Source of the DNA: Aculops lycopersici
Lineage: Eukaryota > Arthropoda > Arachnida > Trombidiformes > Eriophyidae
Direction: 5' to 3'
DNA: 64,000 nt
Assembly (NCBI GenBank): GCA_015350385.1
Contig: WNKI01000002.1
Span: 424,006 to 488,005, forward strand
Shown: in pieces, positions 1 through 10,092 of the stretch
Layout: every line of letters begins with the position of its first letter
Numbering within the stretch: the first letter of the stretch is position 1
Translations under genes and position numbers: made by a program
The notes under the pieces: model-generated
What the model was told of the DNA's origin: nothing
Databases searched by the model: none
What the model saw: only the letters and a program-made list of their open reading frames with translations

Positions 1-962
1 AAAGTACGAGAGAGAGAGAGAGAGAGACGGGGGGGGGGAAATTGTGCTGCCTTTCCATTCCACTCGTTTGCCAGCAGTTTGCATTTTGTTCAGCGCAAAA
101 AACTACTACTCATAATTTCAACTAGTGGGAAGCAAAAGGAGTTAAAGGTGTAGCTTTTGGGAAAAAAGAACATTTTGTTGTGCTGTTGCCTCAAAGTTGC
201 TGCATCAACTTGAGCATCGAGTCTAACATCCACGACTTTCAGCGTCAACCACGAGGCCACCAGCGAGTCTGCGTCGCCTATAACGGCGGCGGTGCGCACT
301 TTTGGCAAGCTCGTCGTCGTCGTCGGCGGCGGCGGAGTTGGCGGCCAAGTTGCGCGGGCGTCAGTCAGCCAGTCAGTTAGTTGGTCGGTCCGTCGGTTGG
401 TTGGTCGGAAGGCAGTAGTGATTTAGACTCTGTGTTGCGATTGCTCTTTCCATTGCTCCTCTAGTTGTGCGCGAATGTGAGCCGCTTGTGGTTGTTGCTT
501 GCGGTGGCTTATGGGCGCTGCGTGAAGTATTGTTGCAGAAGTGGTAGTGGTGCTTATTGTTGTCTGTGTGGTCAAATTGTGAGGGATGAGCAATCACCGT
601 GATCATTCTCGCTAGCCAATCGTGGCCACTAGTTTGATTGTTCATTTGACAAAACGAGACTTACACCAGCACAAACAAGAGGGAGCCTTGAGTAGAGTTA
701 GCGAGCGAGCGAGTCTATCATTAGTAAGTGAGTTACAGTTTACTATTTACAGGTGCTAGGAGGTCGATTCCACCTCAATCATCAATTAAGATACACAAGA
801 CAGTTGAGGTGAGTGAGTGAGTTAGTTAGTTAGAAAGCCAAGACAGAGCAACAAATAGTCGCTCTTATAGAGTGTAATTAAGTTTAAGAAACAGTCGATG
901 GTTAATTGAGTGGCGTAAATAGGAAGCCGTTATCCTGTGCAAGTGATTGCCTGGCGCTCGAA
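1..962 (+). promoter_or_regulatory. 5' flank and probable 5' UTR of the DM-domain gene
   Basis: No open frame here looks like a protein gene; the short frames present are broken and low-complexity. The stretch opens with a GA dinucleotide run followed by a G run, and contains purine-rich direct repeats (gagt/gagc units near 690-720 and 805-835). It lies directly upstream of the ATG at 963, so it most likely holds the promoter and 5' UTR of that gene. No TATA box or other core promoter element could be placed with confidence. Confidence 0.4.
8..27. repeat. (GA)n microsatellite
   Basis: A pure GA dinucleotide run, followed at once by a homopolymeric G run. It is one of many GA tracts in the window; others lie near 17550, 30728, 52325 and 60784. 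Confidence 0.9.
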
Positions 963-1675
963 ATGTTCGAGGACAATGGAAACAAGTGTGGCAAGTGCCA
1001 AAATCACGAGTTTGAGGTGCTCAAGAAAGGTACTCTATCAATTGATATCTGATACGTTGAAAAGTTTTCGCACCCATTCTACATGCTCATCATTATCTCT
1101 CAAGATTAACTAATCTCCTATTTTCACATGAACAATTCAATTCAAACATACATCACCAAACTACCAACTCACAAGGCCACGCTAGAGACTGCCCCTACAA
1201 ACACTGCAAATGCCTCAAGTGTCGTCTGCTAGATGCGCGCAGGTAAGTTTTCTTCGAGTCTCCTCATCAAATCATTAACTAGATAAAATTGAATTAAACA
1301 CGTCAAAATCAATCTCAAGTAACTAACTGACTTTTATTCAAACAAAATTCTATCTAAACTCTCACAGCGACATCCTCCAAGTGATCAGCGGCAAGGAGAC
1401 CAAATTAAAGGGCACCAAGAAGGATCCAAATTGTGGCTTCTGCCAGAATCATGGCGTTAAAATCCTTCGCAAGGGCCACGTGCGCAGCTGCGGCTTTGGC
1501 CAGGAGCGCCACTTTAGGCTCGACAATTGTTTCGATTGCGAGGTGCACTACATCCGGAACGAGGTCAATAGGTTGCAGATTAAGATGCGGCGAGCAATGA
1601 AGGAGGATAGAATGTTGAGCGAGGAGCAGCGCAAAACTGCGCGCGAGCCAATCACACGCGACGAAGTGGAAAGGG
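963..1675 (+). CDS. DM-domain (doublesex/mab-3 related) transcription factor, exons 1-3
   Basis: Three coding exons join in phase: 963-1029, 1176-1242 and 1368-1675. The introns have GT-AG ends (donors gtactc, gtaagt and gtgagt; acceptors acaag and cacag). Exons 1-2 encode a complete DM zinc module with C9, C12, H15, H24, C28, C33, C35 and C38. After a linker of about 28 residues, exon 3 encodes a second DM-like module with C67, C70, H73, H82 and C86; its second half is altered (H93, C99, C102 instead of the usual C-x-C-x2-C), followed by a basic helix like the DM recognition helix. DM proteins bind DNA in the minor groove and act in sex determination and neural or gonadal development. Two tandem DM domains are known in nematode MAB-3 and DMD-3; most arthropod Dsx/DMRT proteins have one. 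The ATG at 963 is the only suitable start just before the first zinc ligand. The third exon ends in phase 1, so the protein continues downstream. Confidence 0.85.
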
Positions 1676-3294
1676 GTGAGTTAATGATACCTTCTATGTC
1701 GGGGGTCTTTTCGTTCTTTTGCTGGTGCAAAATAGTATAGTTGCTCATATTATTATTATTATTGCTTTTCATTAACTCTGTTCCTGTTGATAAGTGTCAA
1801 GTGTAGTCTTTGACACTCATCAACAGGAACAGAGATCTTGAGACACTTGACTCTAGAGCGCGAACCTATAAGAGAGATTCTCTCTCGCTCTGTGTGCGAG
1901 CAAGTGAACAAGCGAGCGACTTCATCACTTGCGCCATTGAGGTTCATTTGGTTTTTAGTCTATTCTGTGTGTTGCTACGCAGCAATTGAGTGCCTCAGAA
2001 GCGTGAGTCACTCTATCGCTGTTGCTCTTTCTCTTTCTCCTTTTTCTTCTTCTTCGTCTTCTTCTTGTGACCAAGCCTCGAGCTCCAAGCTACCGATTTA
2101 CTGCCACTAGGATAACATTTAGTTCATTTAGTCTCCAGTTTATCAGGGCTTCAGATGATGTCGACACGACAACGAGGAGGACGCAAAGTTTATTGTTTAT
2201 TTTAAGCCGACCATGATAATCACTGGCTTTCTCGTCGTGGAAGTAGTCGTGGTCGTGGTCGTCGCGCACATCATAGTCGTGGCAAGTTCTAGCCATCGAC
2301 AAGTGGAGTCGAGAGGATTGGAGAGAGAGAGAGAGCGACCCAAAGAGTCTGGCGGTCGATTGTGTGTGCGTTATTTAATCATTGTTATTTATTGTTATTG
2401 GCGTTTTGTTATTTTAAATTTGATTTACACATTGATGGCCGCCATTCCAACCCCATGATTCCTGCGATCCTCTCACACAAACTTGGCCGCCGCTCCACTC
2501 TGTTGTTGGTCGCCGAGTAGCAAGTAAACTTTTGCAGCCAGCCAGCCAGTCGGGCGCAACTAGTAACTAGCGACTGGCAAATCTGGCAGCAAACTAGCAA
2601 GAAGCAGCAGCAGAATGACAAACAATCTCACAAATGTTGCTGTTCCTTTAAGGGCCATTTGAACATTTAGTGAACTTCAACTTGTACTCTTTTCGTTGTA
2701 GCTAATGCCTTGTTGCCCATTTGTTGCTGTTGCTGTTGTCGTTGCCTTTGCATTGGGTGGATTGCGGCTGAGGGGAATGGATGAGGGGGGTGGCGTTGAG
2801 TTACGTAGTAGTGTTGGACTTGTAGCTCTTGCGCTTCTAACAACGAAACGACAAATGGGACGAAAAGAGTAATAACTGGCAACTAACTAAAACAACAATC
2901 GACTTCGCGTTCGAGGCTGTCGTTGTGGCTGGCCGCCTGTTTGTTTGGCTAGCTTGTGTGTAATTTAAAATTACAGAAAGAAACCAGAGCCACAACGACG
3001 GCCAACAACGAGGAACACGGCGACCAGTAAGACGAGCACAAAACGAAACGAAACGAAACAACAACACATTGAGATTAATTGTCCATAAATTTTTGCTTCC
3101 ATGTATCTCGCGACGCCCCACTAGCCTGGAGTCTTTCTCTCCCTCTCTCTCTCTCCACCCGCAAGCTTTAGTTGCTCGTCCCGCGACTGACTGCCATAAC
3201 AAAAGCCACTAACCAGCACCACAAACAACAAACTGTTTCTCCTCTTCAAACTTCGAAACAAACTGCTGACTGGGCGCCCCTCAAATGTGCGCAG
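1676..3294 (+). other. Large last intron of the DM gene (inferred)
   Basis: This stretch lies between the gtgagt donor after exon 3 and the best in-phase acceptor at 3293-3294. It carries a strong inverted repeat at 1776-1834, a T/C-rich tract near 2020-2070 and CAG/CTG-rich segments. No convincing coding exon was found, though a small exon could be missed. Confidence 0.45.
1776..1834 (-). ncRNA. Pre-miRNA-like hairpin in the DM gene intron (candidate)
   Basis: The left arm 1776-1800 and right arm 1810-1834 are reverse complements over 25 bases with a single mismatch, separated by a 9-base loop. The mismatch is A-C if the + strand is transcribed but becomes a G-U wobble on the - strand, so an RNA from the - strand would form an uninterrupted 25-bp stem. 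Size and shape resemble a microRNA precursor, but the near-perfect pairing could also reflect a recent inverted duplication. No transcript evidence is available. Confidence 0.3.
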
Positions 3295-4253
3295 TCTGTG
3301 ACATGGCCAGACGTGCGCGCGAGAAGAAAGGCGGCCCGCAAACCACAACAACGACGCCGACAACCACAGCAACCATGACGATGACCAGAGCCTCGGGTGG
3401 TTGTGTTGGTGACCAGGAGGCTCCGACGACGCAACAAGTTGCTTCGGTCGCCGCCTCCATGGAGCACGAGCAACAACTGCACCTCCTTCGGCACCACGTT
3501 GCGAGCGGCAGTGTGCCGGCCAAACCGGCGAGCAATGGGCATCAACACTCGCAAAGACAGCAGCAACAGCAACGGCAGCAGCAACAACTCGGTGGCGGCA
3601 AATTGGCCATCAGCTTGGCGGCTCCACTTGGCTGCTCGCCCCACGGACTCAATAGCAACAATAACCACCACCACCAAAATCATCACTCGCTTCTGGCTTC
3701 CCGCTCGGCTGACGCATTGCAACAAGCACAGGGAGGCAACCCACTATTTGTAACAACAACTACAACACCAACACTAGCAAGTCACATGGCGCAACCGGAA
3801 GTCGAGATGAAACCCGTTGACCTGGCGCTGGGTTCGCCGACTTCCTTTGCTGGCGGCGGTATCTCGTGCACTGGGAGCCAGCTCATGGACGAGCACGAGC
3901 CGAGCGTGTGGCGACCCTGGTCGGCCGCGGCGGCGGCCGCCGCCGCGGCAACAGGTGCGCTGCCGCAAATCCTCGGCCACACCATCAGTCACCCGATCAG
4001 CCGAGCCCTTGATTTAGACTCAGACTCTCAACACCAAAATCAAAGGACCTTTGATCAGCAAGAGCATCAGCAGCAACAAGTTGGCGAATCGTTGATGGCA
4101 ACACAAATGAATGATCTGCACAATCAACAGCAGCAGCACCACCACCACCTACAGCAGCAGCAGCAGTTGCAGCATAGTGCAATGAATGGCTCACTGCAGG
4201 ATATTCTATTTAGGCTAATCGTTGCGCAATTTGCGCTACCCGCTAATCGCTAG
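3295..4253 (+). CDS. Probable last exon of the DM-domain gene, Q/H/A-rich
   Basis: An open frame of about 320 codons ends at the TAG at 4251-4253. An AG acceptor at 3293-3294 gives phase 1, which matches the phase-1 end of the third DM exon, so the two join without a frame break. The protein is low in complexity: poly-T near the start, glutamine and histidine runs, an alanine run near 3926-3953 and a more hydrophobic C-terminus. Such regions are common in C-terminal parts of DMRT proteins but give no family signature. AATAAA-type signals follow at about 4278, 4362 and 4493. It could instead be a separate gene starting at the ATG at 3285, which is in the same frame. Confidence 0.5.
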
Positions 4254-5991
4254 GTTTCGTTACTGTGTGATGTTTAATAATAAACTCTCTCCCTCTCTCC
4301 AAGGCAAAGGAAACACAAAGACTGATGATGACACCCAATCTAATCAACTAGATGAGAATAATAAATAAATAAGGATTACAATAAACCTTGAGATTGATGG
4401 AGCAAAAAGTGTAATTGAAAGCAAGAAGAACGACACAAGTTATGGTGATGATTTTAATGTTAGTGCAAATGTTACACCAAGAAGGAGAATCTCAATAAAA
4501 TTAAACACTTACATTTGACACACGTGCAAACAAACCAGTCGATTATTTATTTCTACCAATGAAACGACATCATCATCCGCTCCATCGCCCGTTTAATCAT
4601 TATTGCCCGAATCAAAAGCGCAATCAGCTGGCCACTTGTTGATTGCGCGCGGTCAAGTGGTCACCGCCTTCCCTTTGGCCATTGAGTGAGGCATCATCCG
4701 CTCCTCTTTTGTGGCGCTCAAATGCCGCGCCCATCGAACCCAAGCAGCGGTGGCTTCGCGCACACGACTCATGGGTCGCGCGAGGTTATGGCATTCGTCA
4801 CGAGACTTGGCACTAAAGGGGTGCGCGGAATGCTACCACAAAAGACCACATGAGATTGACACTAATCATCGTAGCGCATTTCGCGCACCACAACTCGAGA
4901 TCAGCAGACGAGTTGTCGCCAAGCGGCAATGGCGGCGACAACTCTGGTCTCGCTGTGTGTGCTCGCAGCGCGTCCTTGCGCATTGGGAAAGTGTAGTACG
5001 CGTGACGCGTCTCGCAACTGCTTGCTCTTCAGCTAACGCTAAATGCAAGGAGATGTTCCAGAGACTACCAATGCTAAATGTGCACGTTCAAATAGGACAA
5101 ATCATCCAGGCAAACAGACTTTGGGCGGCTCTCTGCCTACTGGAAGCTTGTCACAGACTTACGGTTCGCTTATGTCTGTGTCTGCACAAACTTAAAGGCG
5201 TGAAGTGGCACTATGCGTTTTCCTGCCACTAATCAGACAACTGTATGTTTTGTTTTTATTTCTACTCTCTATTCTCTTCTATTCTAATTGTATAACTGTG
5301 AATATCCTTTATTAGTCTCTTATCACTTCGTTTATATCAATACTTTTATTAGATTTAATCCTGAAGAGCTAGCTTTTGTTTTAGACGCCGTAAGCAAGAA
5401 TCGAGTCAAACACACACACCATGTTTTAATAGTAACCTCGCATGTAGAAAGAGACGTTTGTGATGAAAGCTCAACATTTTTAACGGATAGCAACACTATG
5501 CCTTTTCAATATTATCATCACTATTCTCTATGTGTCGTAGGCCCAAACAAATTGTCATTTTATCTGTAGATGGAACGACCAAAGCATTCAAAACAAAACA
5601 CTGCAACTATTTGCCAAACTACTATCGCAACACTAACACTAGTACCAGCTACTAGGGCCTTCATTTAGTACCTTATAACTTGTAATTTAAGTCATTTTTA
5701 ACCTTAGATTGTAACTATTGGCTGAGATACCTACGGTTCTAGTTACGTTTTAGAATTTGATATTATAACATAGTGAAATAATCCATAGTTGGTCTCCAAG
5801 GTTCCTCGCGCTAGATTACAATAATCAATCAGTAGATACTCAACGTATCTTCCAATTAGCTTAACGAAACCAAGTCAACTTGCAAGTTATGCCCACAAAT
5901 CTAAACAAAAGCAAGTCACTCACTAAATCCTTTGTTTGCCAAATGTTAATGCGGTCGTCGTGCCTCAGAATAGAGATGAGCATAAGCAGGT
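4254..5991 (+). other. 3' UTR of the DM gene, then intergenic sequence
   Basis: The first 300 bases hold several AATAAA signals, consistent with 3' UTR. From about 4700 to 5230 there is a GC-richer stretch with a 173-codon frame that begins only at GTG and has no recognisable domain. From 5240 on the sequence is AT-rich up to the start of the next gene. Nothing else was recognised. Confidence 0.4.
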
Positions 5992-8703
5992 ATGGTTGAA
6001 CCCGCAACACAAGTTCATAATCATCAACAACAACAGCATCAAATACTAAAGGAATTATCCCATCATAGTCACAACAAAGAACATAGTTTAATACAATATA
6101 AACACAAATTTCATGAAGCTGACTCATCTACATCACCAAAGTCGACCACTGGGCCACATAGTTGCTTAGCTCATGGTCACGCTCTCGCCACAGAGGAGAA
6201 ACATCATTACTTAGTAGAAAGAGGAAAGAACGATCTATTACCCACACCTATATCTAATCTTAAATCTCACCAAGCTCGAGGAAAGCTAGATACAGGAATA
6301 ACAAGAGATATACAAGAAAGTTACTATAAACTGGAAGAAATTGATGCTCACATACATCATAACGGGGACCAAAGCCAAAATTTCGTTGATTATTATAAAG
6401 CAACAAGTGAGATCAACATTTCAGAAAGTATTTTAGATTCAGCAGGAACTAGCGATAGCCTTAGTACTACAACTACCAATAACACAACTTTAACTAGCCT
6501 CAACATCACTAGTGATATAGAAGACAGTGAAAGTAACCACGTAACACTACGATCACTACGACCACTTGAAGCAAACTACACGGTCGAAGTCGATCACACA
6601 TCAATCAATCTTAGCACGAGTGCCACCATAACTACCACGACTAATTATCAGGAAATCAACAAGCAGCACGACTGCACATTATCAAATAAGGATAACAGCA
6701 GCACACGACTAAACCCTACCGATACCAGCGATAGCTGCGGAAGTCTATTGTATCAAGACTTGAGCGGCAGCAGCACACCGACAAAGGCGCTTGCCGGCGA
6801 GAATAATCACACACCAGAAAAAGAAATATCAACACCACAAGAGCAGCAGCAGCAGCAGATAGATTATGCAACTTTATCAGCGGGTAAATATTCAGACTCA
6901 ATTTTCCAATTAGAAGAAGATATTTCTTCCAAGGAGATCACTTCTAGCTTGTCTGTATCAATCAGTGATAGACTTAACGAAACTGGCTATCAATTAAGAG
7001 CTTTGAATTCTGAAATATCAGCTCTGAGAGAGAATCCCTGGATAGAAACAAGCAAATTGAACCCAGCTATTCAATCTCCGAGCTCACTCAGTAATGAGCT
7101 CGTCAATGAGACATTGAATTATTTTGTCAATTGTCGACAAAGATTAAGTCAAATGACTAAGACATATGACGATAACGATGCTTATATCTTACTGTTGCAG
7201 GAGAAGGAAGTAGACCTAGAGTTGGCAGCCCGGATCGGGCAGGATCTTTTAAAGCAAAACAAAGAGCTTAAGGGTCTAATCAAGGGCCTAGAGACTGAGT
7301 TGACAAAGCGTCAAGATGATGTACAACAGCTCAAACATGAGCTTGCCTCCAAGACAAGTCTACTGGATACATTCATCGAGGAAGAGGAGGAGCAGCAGAC
7401 GAGTTCTTTGAGCAAGTGTGCTGATCCGTTCACCTCAAAATCTCAACAAGAACAACAACTACTTAACAAGCCAGGTACATCAACCAATATTCATAGTAGA
7501 AACACTGTCATCTTCAAGAGCTCAGATACGAGAGAAGACGATGGACCTAGCGGGTTTTTATCTTTGAATTTGCACCAATCTAGGCAACCAAATGTCCAAC
7601 CATTTTCCTCCCTCCCATATCAGCTAACAGCAACAGATACTAAAGATGAGCAACTCAATCCGCTCACTCGAGACAGCTCAGCCGACACACTTGGCGAGGT
7701 CAACACGCTAAGCTCGAAATCAGTCGAGAGCCAGAAGTTGGTGGAGAACATCACATTCCAGCTAGTCGAAAGTAACAAACGGTTGTGTGAGTTGCAAGAT
7801 GAGATATTCTACAAAGGCGAGCAGAACATGTTGCAACAAGAGAGGATCTACAATCTTCAGGATCAACTGAAGGAGTCAGATAGACGCCTCGACGACATAG
7901 CAGCCGAGAATGAATCATTGCGCAAGTCTCTTCTCGAGAAAGCGGAAATCCAACAAGAGCTCACAGAGGAACTCAAATCATGCAAGAAGAATTTCGATGA
8001 ATTATTGAACGTCTTCTTGGAGTTGCAGAAGGAATCGCGAGTTAACCGAAACTTGCAACAGAACCCAAATGCAACCTACTTCGCAGACATAGATCCCATA
8101 AACGACATCAACAACATATCATTCGACTCGTTTGGCACTGCTCAACCGGAACATACTCAAAGCAACCACTATAACAAGCAACATCAAAACCAAACCTTTC
8201 ACAACCACCTGCACCCCATGAATAGTCAACTAAGCACCAATTGCAAAGATTCGCACGACATAACCTATGACGATTTCAGCCACAATAGAAACATCGTGCG
8301 ACCTTTGAGTCGCTCGAGCATGGTGCCTTCATCATGTCTACAGGAGGAATTGCAAGAGTCTATGCAAAAGATTTGTGATATCGACCACTCCGATTGTGAG
8401 GTCACCGACGAATGTGACTCTGGTATCAGGACCTCGGGAGTACAAACAGCAAGTAGTGGTAGGTCCTTGGTCAGTGACAAGAATTGTCGTATATCTTCAT
8501 CCATGCAAACAAACTCGAGCCTAGGTACCACCACCGACACTGATAGCGAGGACACCGGAAACGATGACACCAATGGGCATAGAAAGCCATGGTCCGGGTT
8601 TTCTTCTTTTATGATCAGCACCCTGGTTATCATCTGCATCAGTGTGACCCTTAGCTCTTCGGCCAATTCAGCCCAAAGACTTCACTTAAAGTTAGATAGA
8701 TAG
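5992..8703 (+). CDS. milt: TRAK/Milton (HAP1_N family) coiled-coil trafficking adaptor
   Basis: A 903-codon intronless frame from the ATG at 5992. The N-terminal 370 residues are S/T/N/Q/H-rich and probably disordered. Residues about 385-455 match the HAP1_N/TRAK segment, including the CC1-box-like core with AARIGQDLL near residue 411, used by this family to contact dynein/dynactin or kinesin. Residues about 576-683 form a second long coiled coil resembling the later HAP1/TRAK coiled coil. Residues about 871-893 are strongly hydrophobic and followed by a short polar tail, like a C-terminal membrane anchor. Known TRAK/Milton proteins link mitochondria, through Miro, to microtubule motors. The family call rests on the two coiled-coil blocks; BICD-related and Spindly proteins share the CC1 box but match the flanking sequence less well. 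The protein is tail to tail with NDUFAF1. Confidence 0.7.
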   Translation: MVEPATQVHNHQQQQHQILKELSHHSHNKEHSLIQYKHKFHEADSSTSPKSTTGPHSCLAHGHALATEEKHHYLVERGKNDLLPTPISNLKSHQARGKLDTGITRDIQESYYKLEEIDAHIHHNGDQSQNFVDYYKATSEINISESILDSAGTSDSLSTTTTNNTTLTSLNITSDIEDSESNHVTLRSLRPLEANYTVEVDHTSINLSTSATITTTTNYQEINKQHDCTLSNKDNSSTRLNPTDTSDSCGSLLYQDLSGSSTPTKALAGENNHTPEKEISTPQEQQQQQIDYATLSAGKYSDSIFQLEEDISSKEITSSLSVSISDRLNETGYQLRALNSEISALRENPWIETSKLNPAIQSPSSLSNELVNETLNYFVNCRQRLSQMTKTYDDNDAYILLLQEKEVDLELAARIGQDLLKQNKELKGLIKGLETELTKRQDDVQQLKHELASKTSLLDTFIEEEEEQQTSSLSKCADPFTSKSQQEQQLLNKPGTSTNIHSRNTVIFKSSDTREDDGPSGFLSLNLHQSRQPNVQPFSSLPYQLTATDTKDEQLNPLTRDSSADTLGEVNTLSSKSVESQKLVENITFQLVESNKRLCELQDEIFYKGEQNMLQQERIYNLQDQLKESDRRLDDIAAENESLRKSLLEKAEIQQELTEELKSCKKNFDELLNVFLELQKESRVNRNLQQNPNATYFADIDPINDINNISFDSFGTAQPEHTQSNHYNKQHQNQTFHNHLHPMNSQLSTNCKDSHDITYDDFSHNRNIVRPLSRSSMVPSSCLQEELQESMQKICDIDHSDCEVTDECDSGIRTSGVQTASSGRSLVSDKNCRISSSMQTNSSLGTTTDTDSEDTGNDDTNGHRKPWSGFSSFMISTLVIICISVTLSSSANSAQRLHLKLDR

Positions 8704-8865
8704 AAATACTGATAGATTCTGAACGATATGGATACTGAATTGTAACATAATTTATTATTACACGTGCTAAATGTGTGGTCTTACCAAAGATTAAAGTTGA
8801 TCTTCATCAAAGTTTAAAGCACACATTCGCAATCCTAATAGTATCGATATGCGTTTAATTCAAGA

Positions 8866-9798
8866 CTAGTTGTCATCGGGTGGATCAACGCCCACTAATA
8901 TTTGCCTGTACCTAATGTGATCAAAGTGGTATCCTTCATAAGCAAACCTTTCTGTTATTCCGAAATTTCTGAGTTCAAGACCCATGTAGTCTATTTCAAA
9001 CCTAAACGGGCCATCAATATTATCATTGAGAGTGATAGCAACAAATTTGACTGTTTGGGGCATCAAAGGACTCTGAGTGCGTTGCAAAAGACCTTTGCTT
9101 GCGAAAATGAATTTGGAGAAGGGGATCACTCTGGTTTCCCAATGAGGTCCACCTCGAGTGTGTAACGGATAGCAGTAGATGTCGTAATATGTTAAATCGT
9201 TGTTCCAGTCTGCCGTGTTTAAAATCAGGGTATACTTTCTACCATCGCCCCTAAATCTAATCTCGAAACTATTAAATCCATCCCAATTCCATGATTTTTG
9301 GCGTCCAAACTGAAATGTCCTCTTTCGTCTCGGACCCATCAAGGCAACAAATCCACTTTTCATTGTAACTCCGTCCTCAGGGATTTTATTGTCCAGATAT
9401 CCCTGAAATAATGCATGACCAGCTTCTGACTTAGTTAGTTGACAAGTTGAGTATCCATTAGCGCTAGTACTATCGGCCACAGGCTTCCATCTCTTCAGGA
9501 ACTCGTCGTTATCAAAATGTTCAAATATTCTCAACTGATTCAGATCCCTGCCTTTGTATCCATGAAATAACGTCTCATTAAGGAACTGCTTGAAATCTTG
9601 ATAAGTTTCCTTGATGAATTCTTTTGCGCCACCCCTGAAGAATTCCTTCAGAAATTCATAGTAATCTGGACTAGGATTTGTTGCTTTAGTGGGTCCATGC
9701 TTGTATCTATTGTAGAAACTTGTTCTGACAGATATTGCATTTATTGCCACTTTCGGTCCAACGGCAAGAATAGGATTCAGTCGAGTACTTGTCAACAT
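8866..9798 (-). CDS. NDUFAF1: Complex I intermediate-associated protein 30 (CIA30/NDUFAF1)
   Basis: A 310-codon intronless frame with an ATG at 9798. The first 35 residues are basic and hydroxylated with few acidic residues, as in a mitochondrial targeting peptide. The body, about residues 110-300, carries the CIA30 fold signature: the SGFVALMGPRRKRTFQFGRQ segment, then W-x-W-x-GFNSFEIRFRGDGR, and a late IDGPFRFEIDYMGLE block. CIA30 is an assembly chaperone of respiratory complex I and acts in the MCIA complex at the inner mitochondrial membrane. The length is close to the human protein (about 327 residues). An AATAAA signal on this strand lies at 8756-8751. It is head to head with the polymerase kappa gene. 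Confidence 0.92.
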   Translation of the reverse strand: MLTSTRLNPILAVGPKVAINAISVRTSFYNRYKHGPTKATNPSPDYYEFLKEFFRGGAKEFIKETYQDFKQFLNETLFHGYKGRDLNQLRIFEHFDNDEFLKRWKPVADSTSANGYSTCQLTKSEAGHALFQGYLDNKIPEDGVTMKSGFVALMGPRRKRTFQFGRQKSWNWDGFNSFEIRFRGDGRKYTLILNTADWNNDLTYYDIYCYPLHTRGGPHWETRVIPFSKFIFASKGLLQRTQSPLMPQTVKFVAITLNDNIDGPFRFEIDYMGLELRNFGITERFAYEGYHFDHIRYRQILVGVDPPDDN

Positions 9799-10092
9799 TT
9801 TTAGCTAATATTATTATCCTGAATCTATCGGATACATGTTTATCGTTATCGAAATACTTACGTTAAAAGTTGTGATTTACATGTTATACTGAAAAACGCA
9901 CGCTTTCCACAATGGAATGTTGTTGTTTTGCTTTTGTGACTCAAGGAAAAATTATCTCACATAGAACACGAGTCATGAGAAGACGCACGCGATAGATTTC
10001 GCATCTAGGTTGAAATGAATTATTAACATCTGTATAATAATCATTATCAATAGACTGTGATAGTTATTGATCATTATATCAGAAACTGGATA
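9799..10092. promoter_or_regulatory. Shared intergenic region of NDUFAF1 and polymerase kappa
   Basis: About 294 bases separate the two divergent start codons. The position implies that promoters and 5' UTRs of both genes lie here. The sequence is AT-rich with no clear TATA box. A GTG-initiated extension of the polymerase frame reaches back to 10057, but the first in-frame ATG is at 10093. Confidence 0.5.

Noticed and set aside
4711..5232. 173-codon + strand frame
   Set aside because: It begins only at GTG, has no domain or splice evidence, and has an Arg/Cys/His-rich composition typical of a chance frame in GC-richer DNA.
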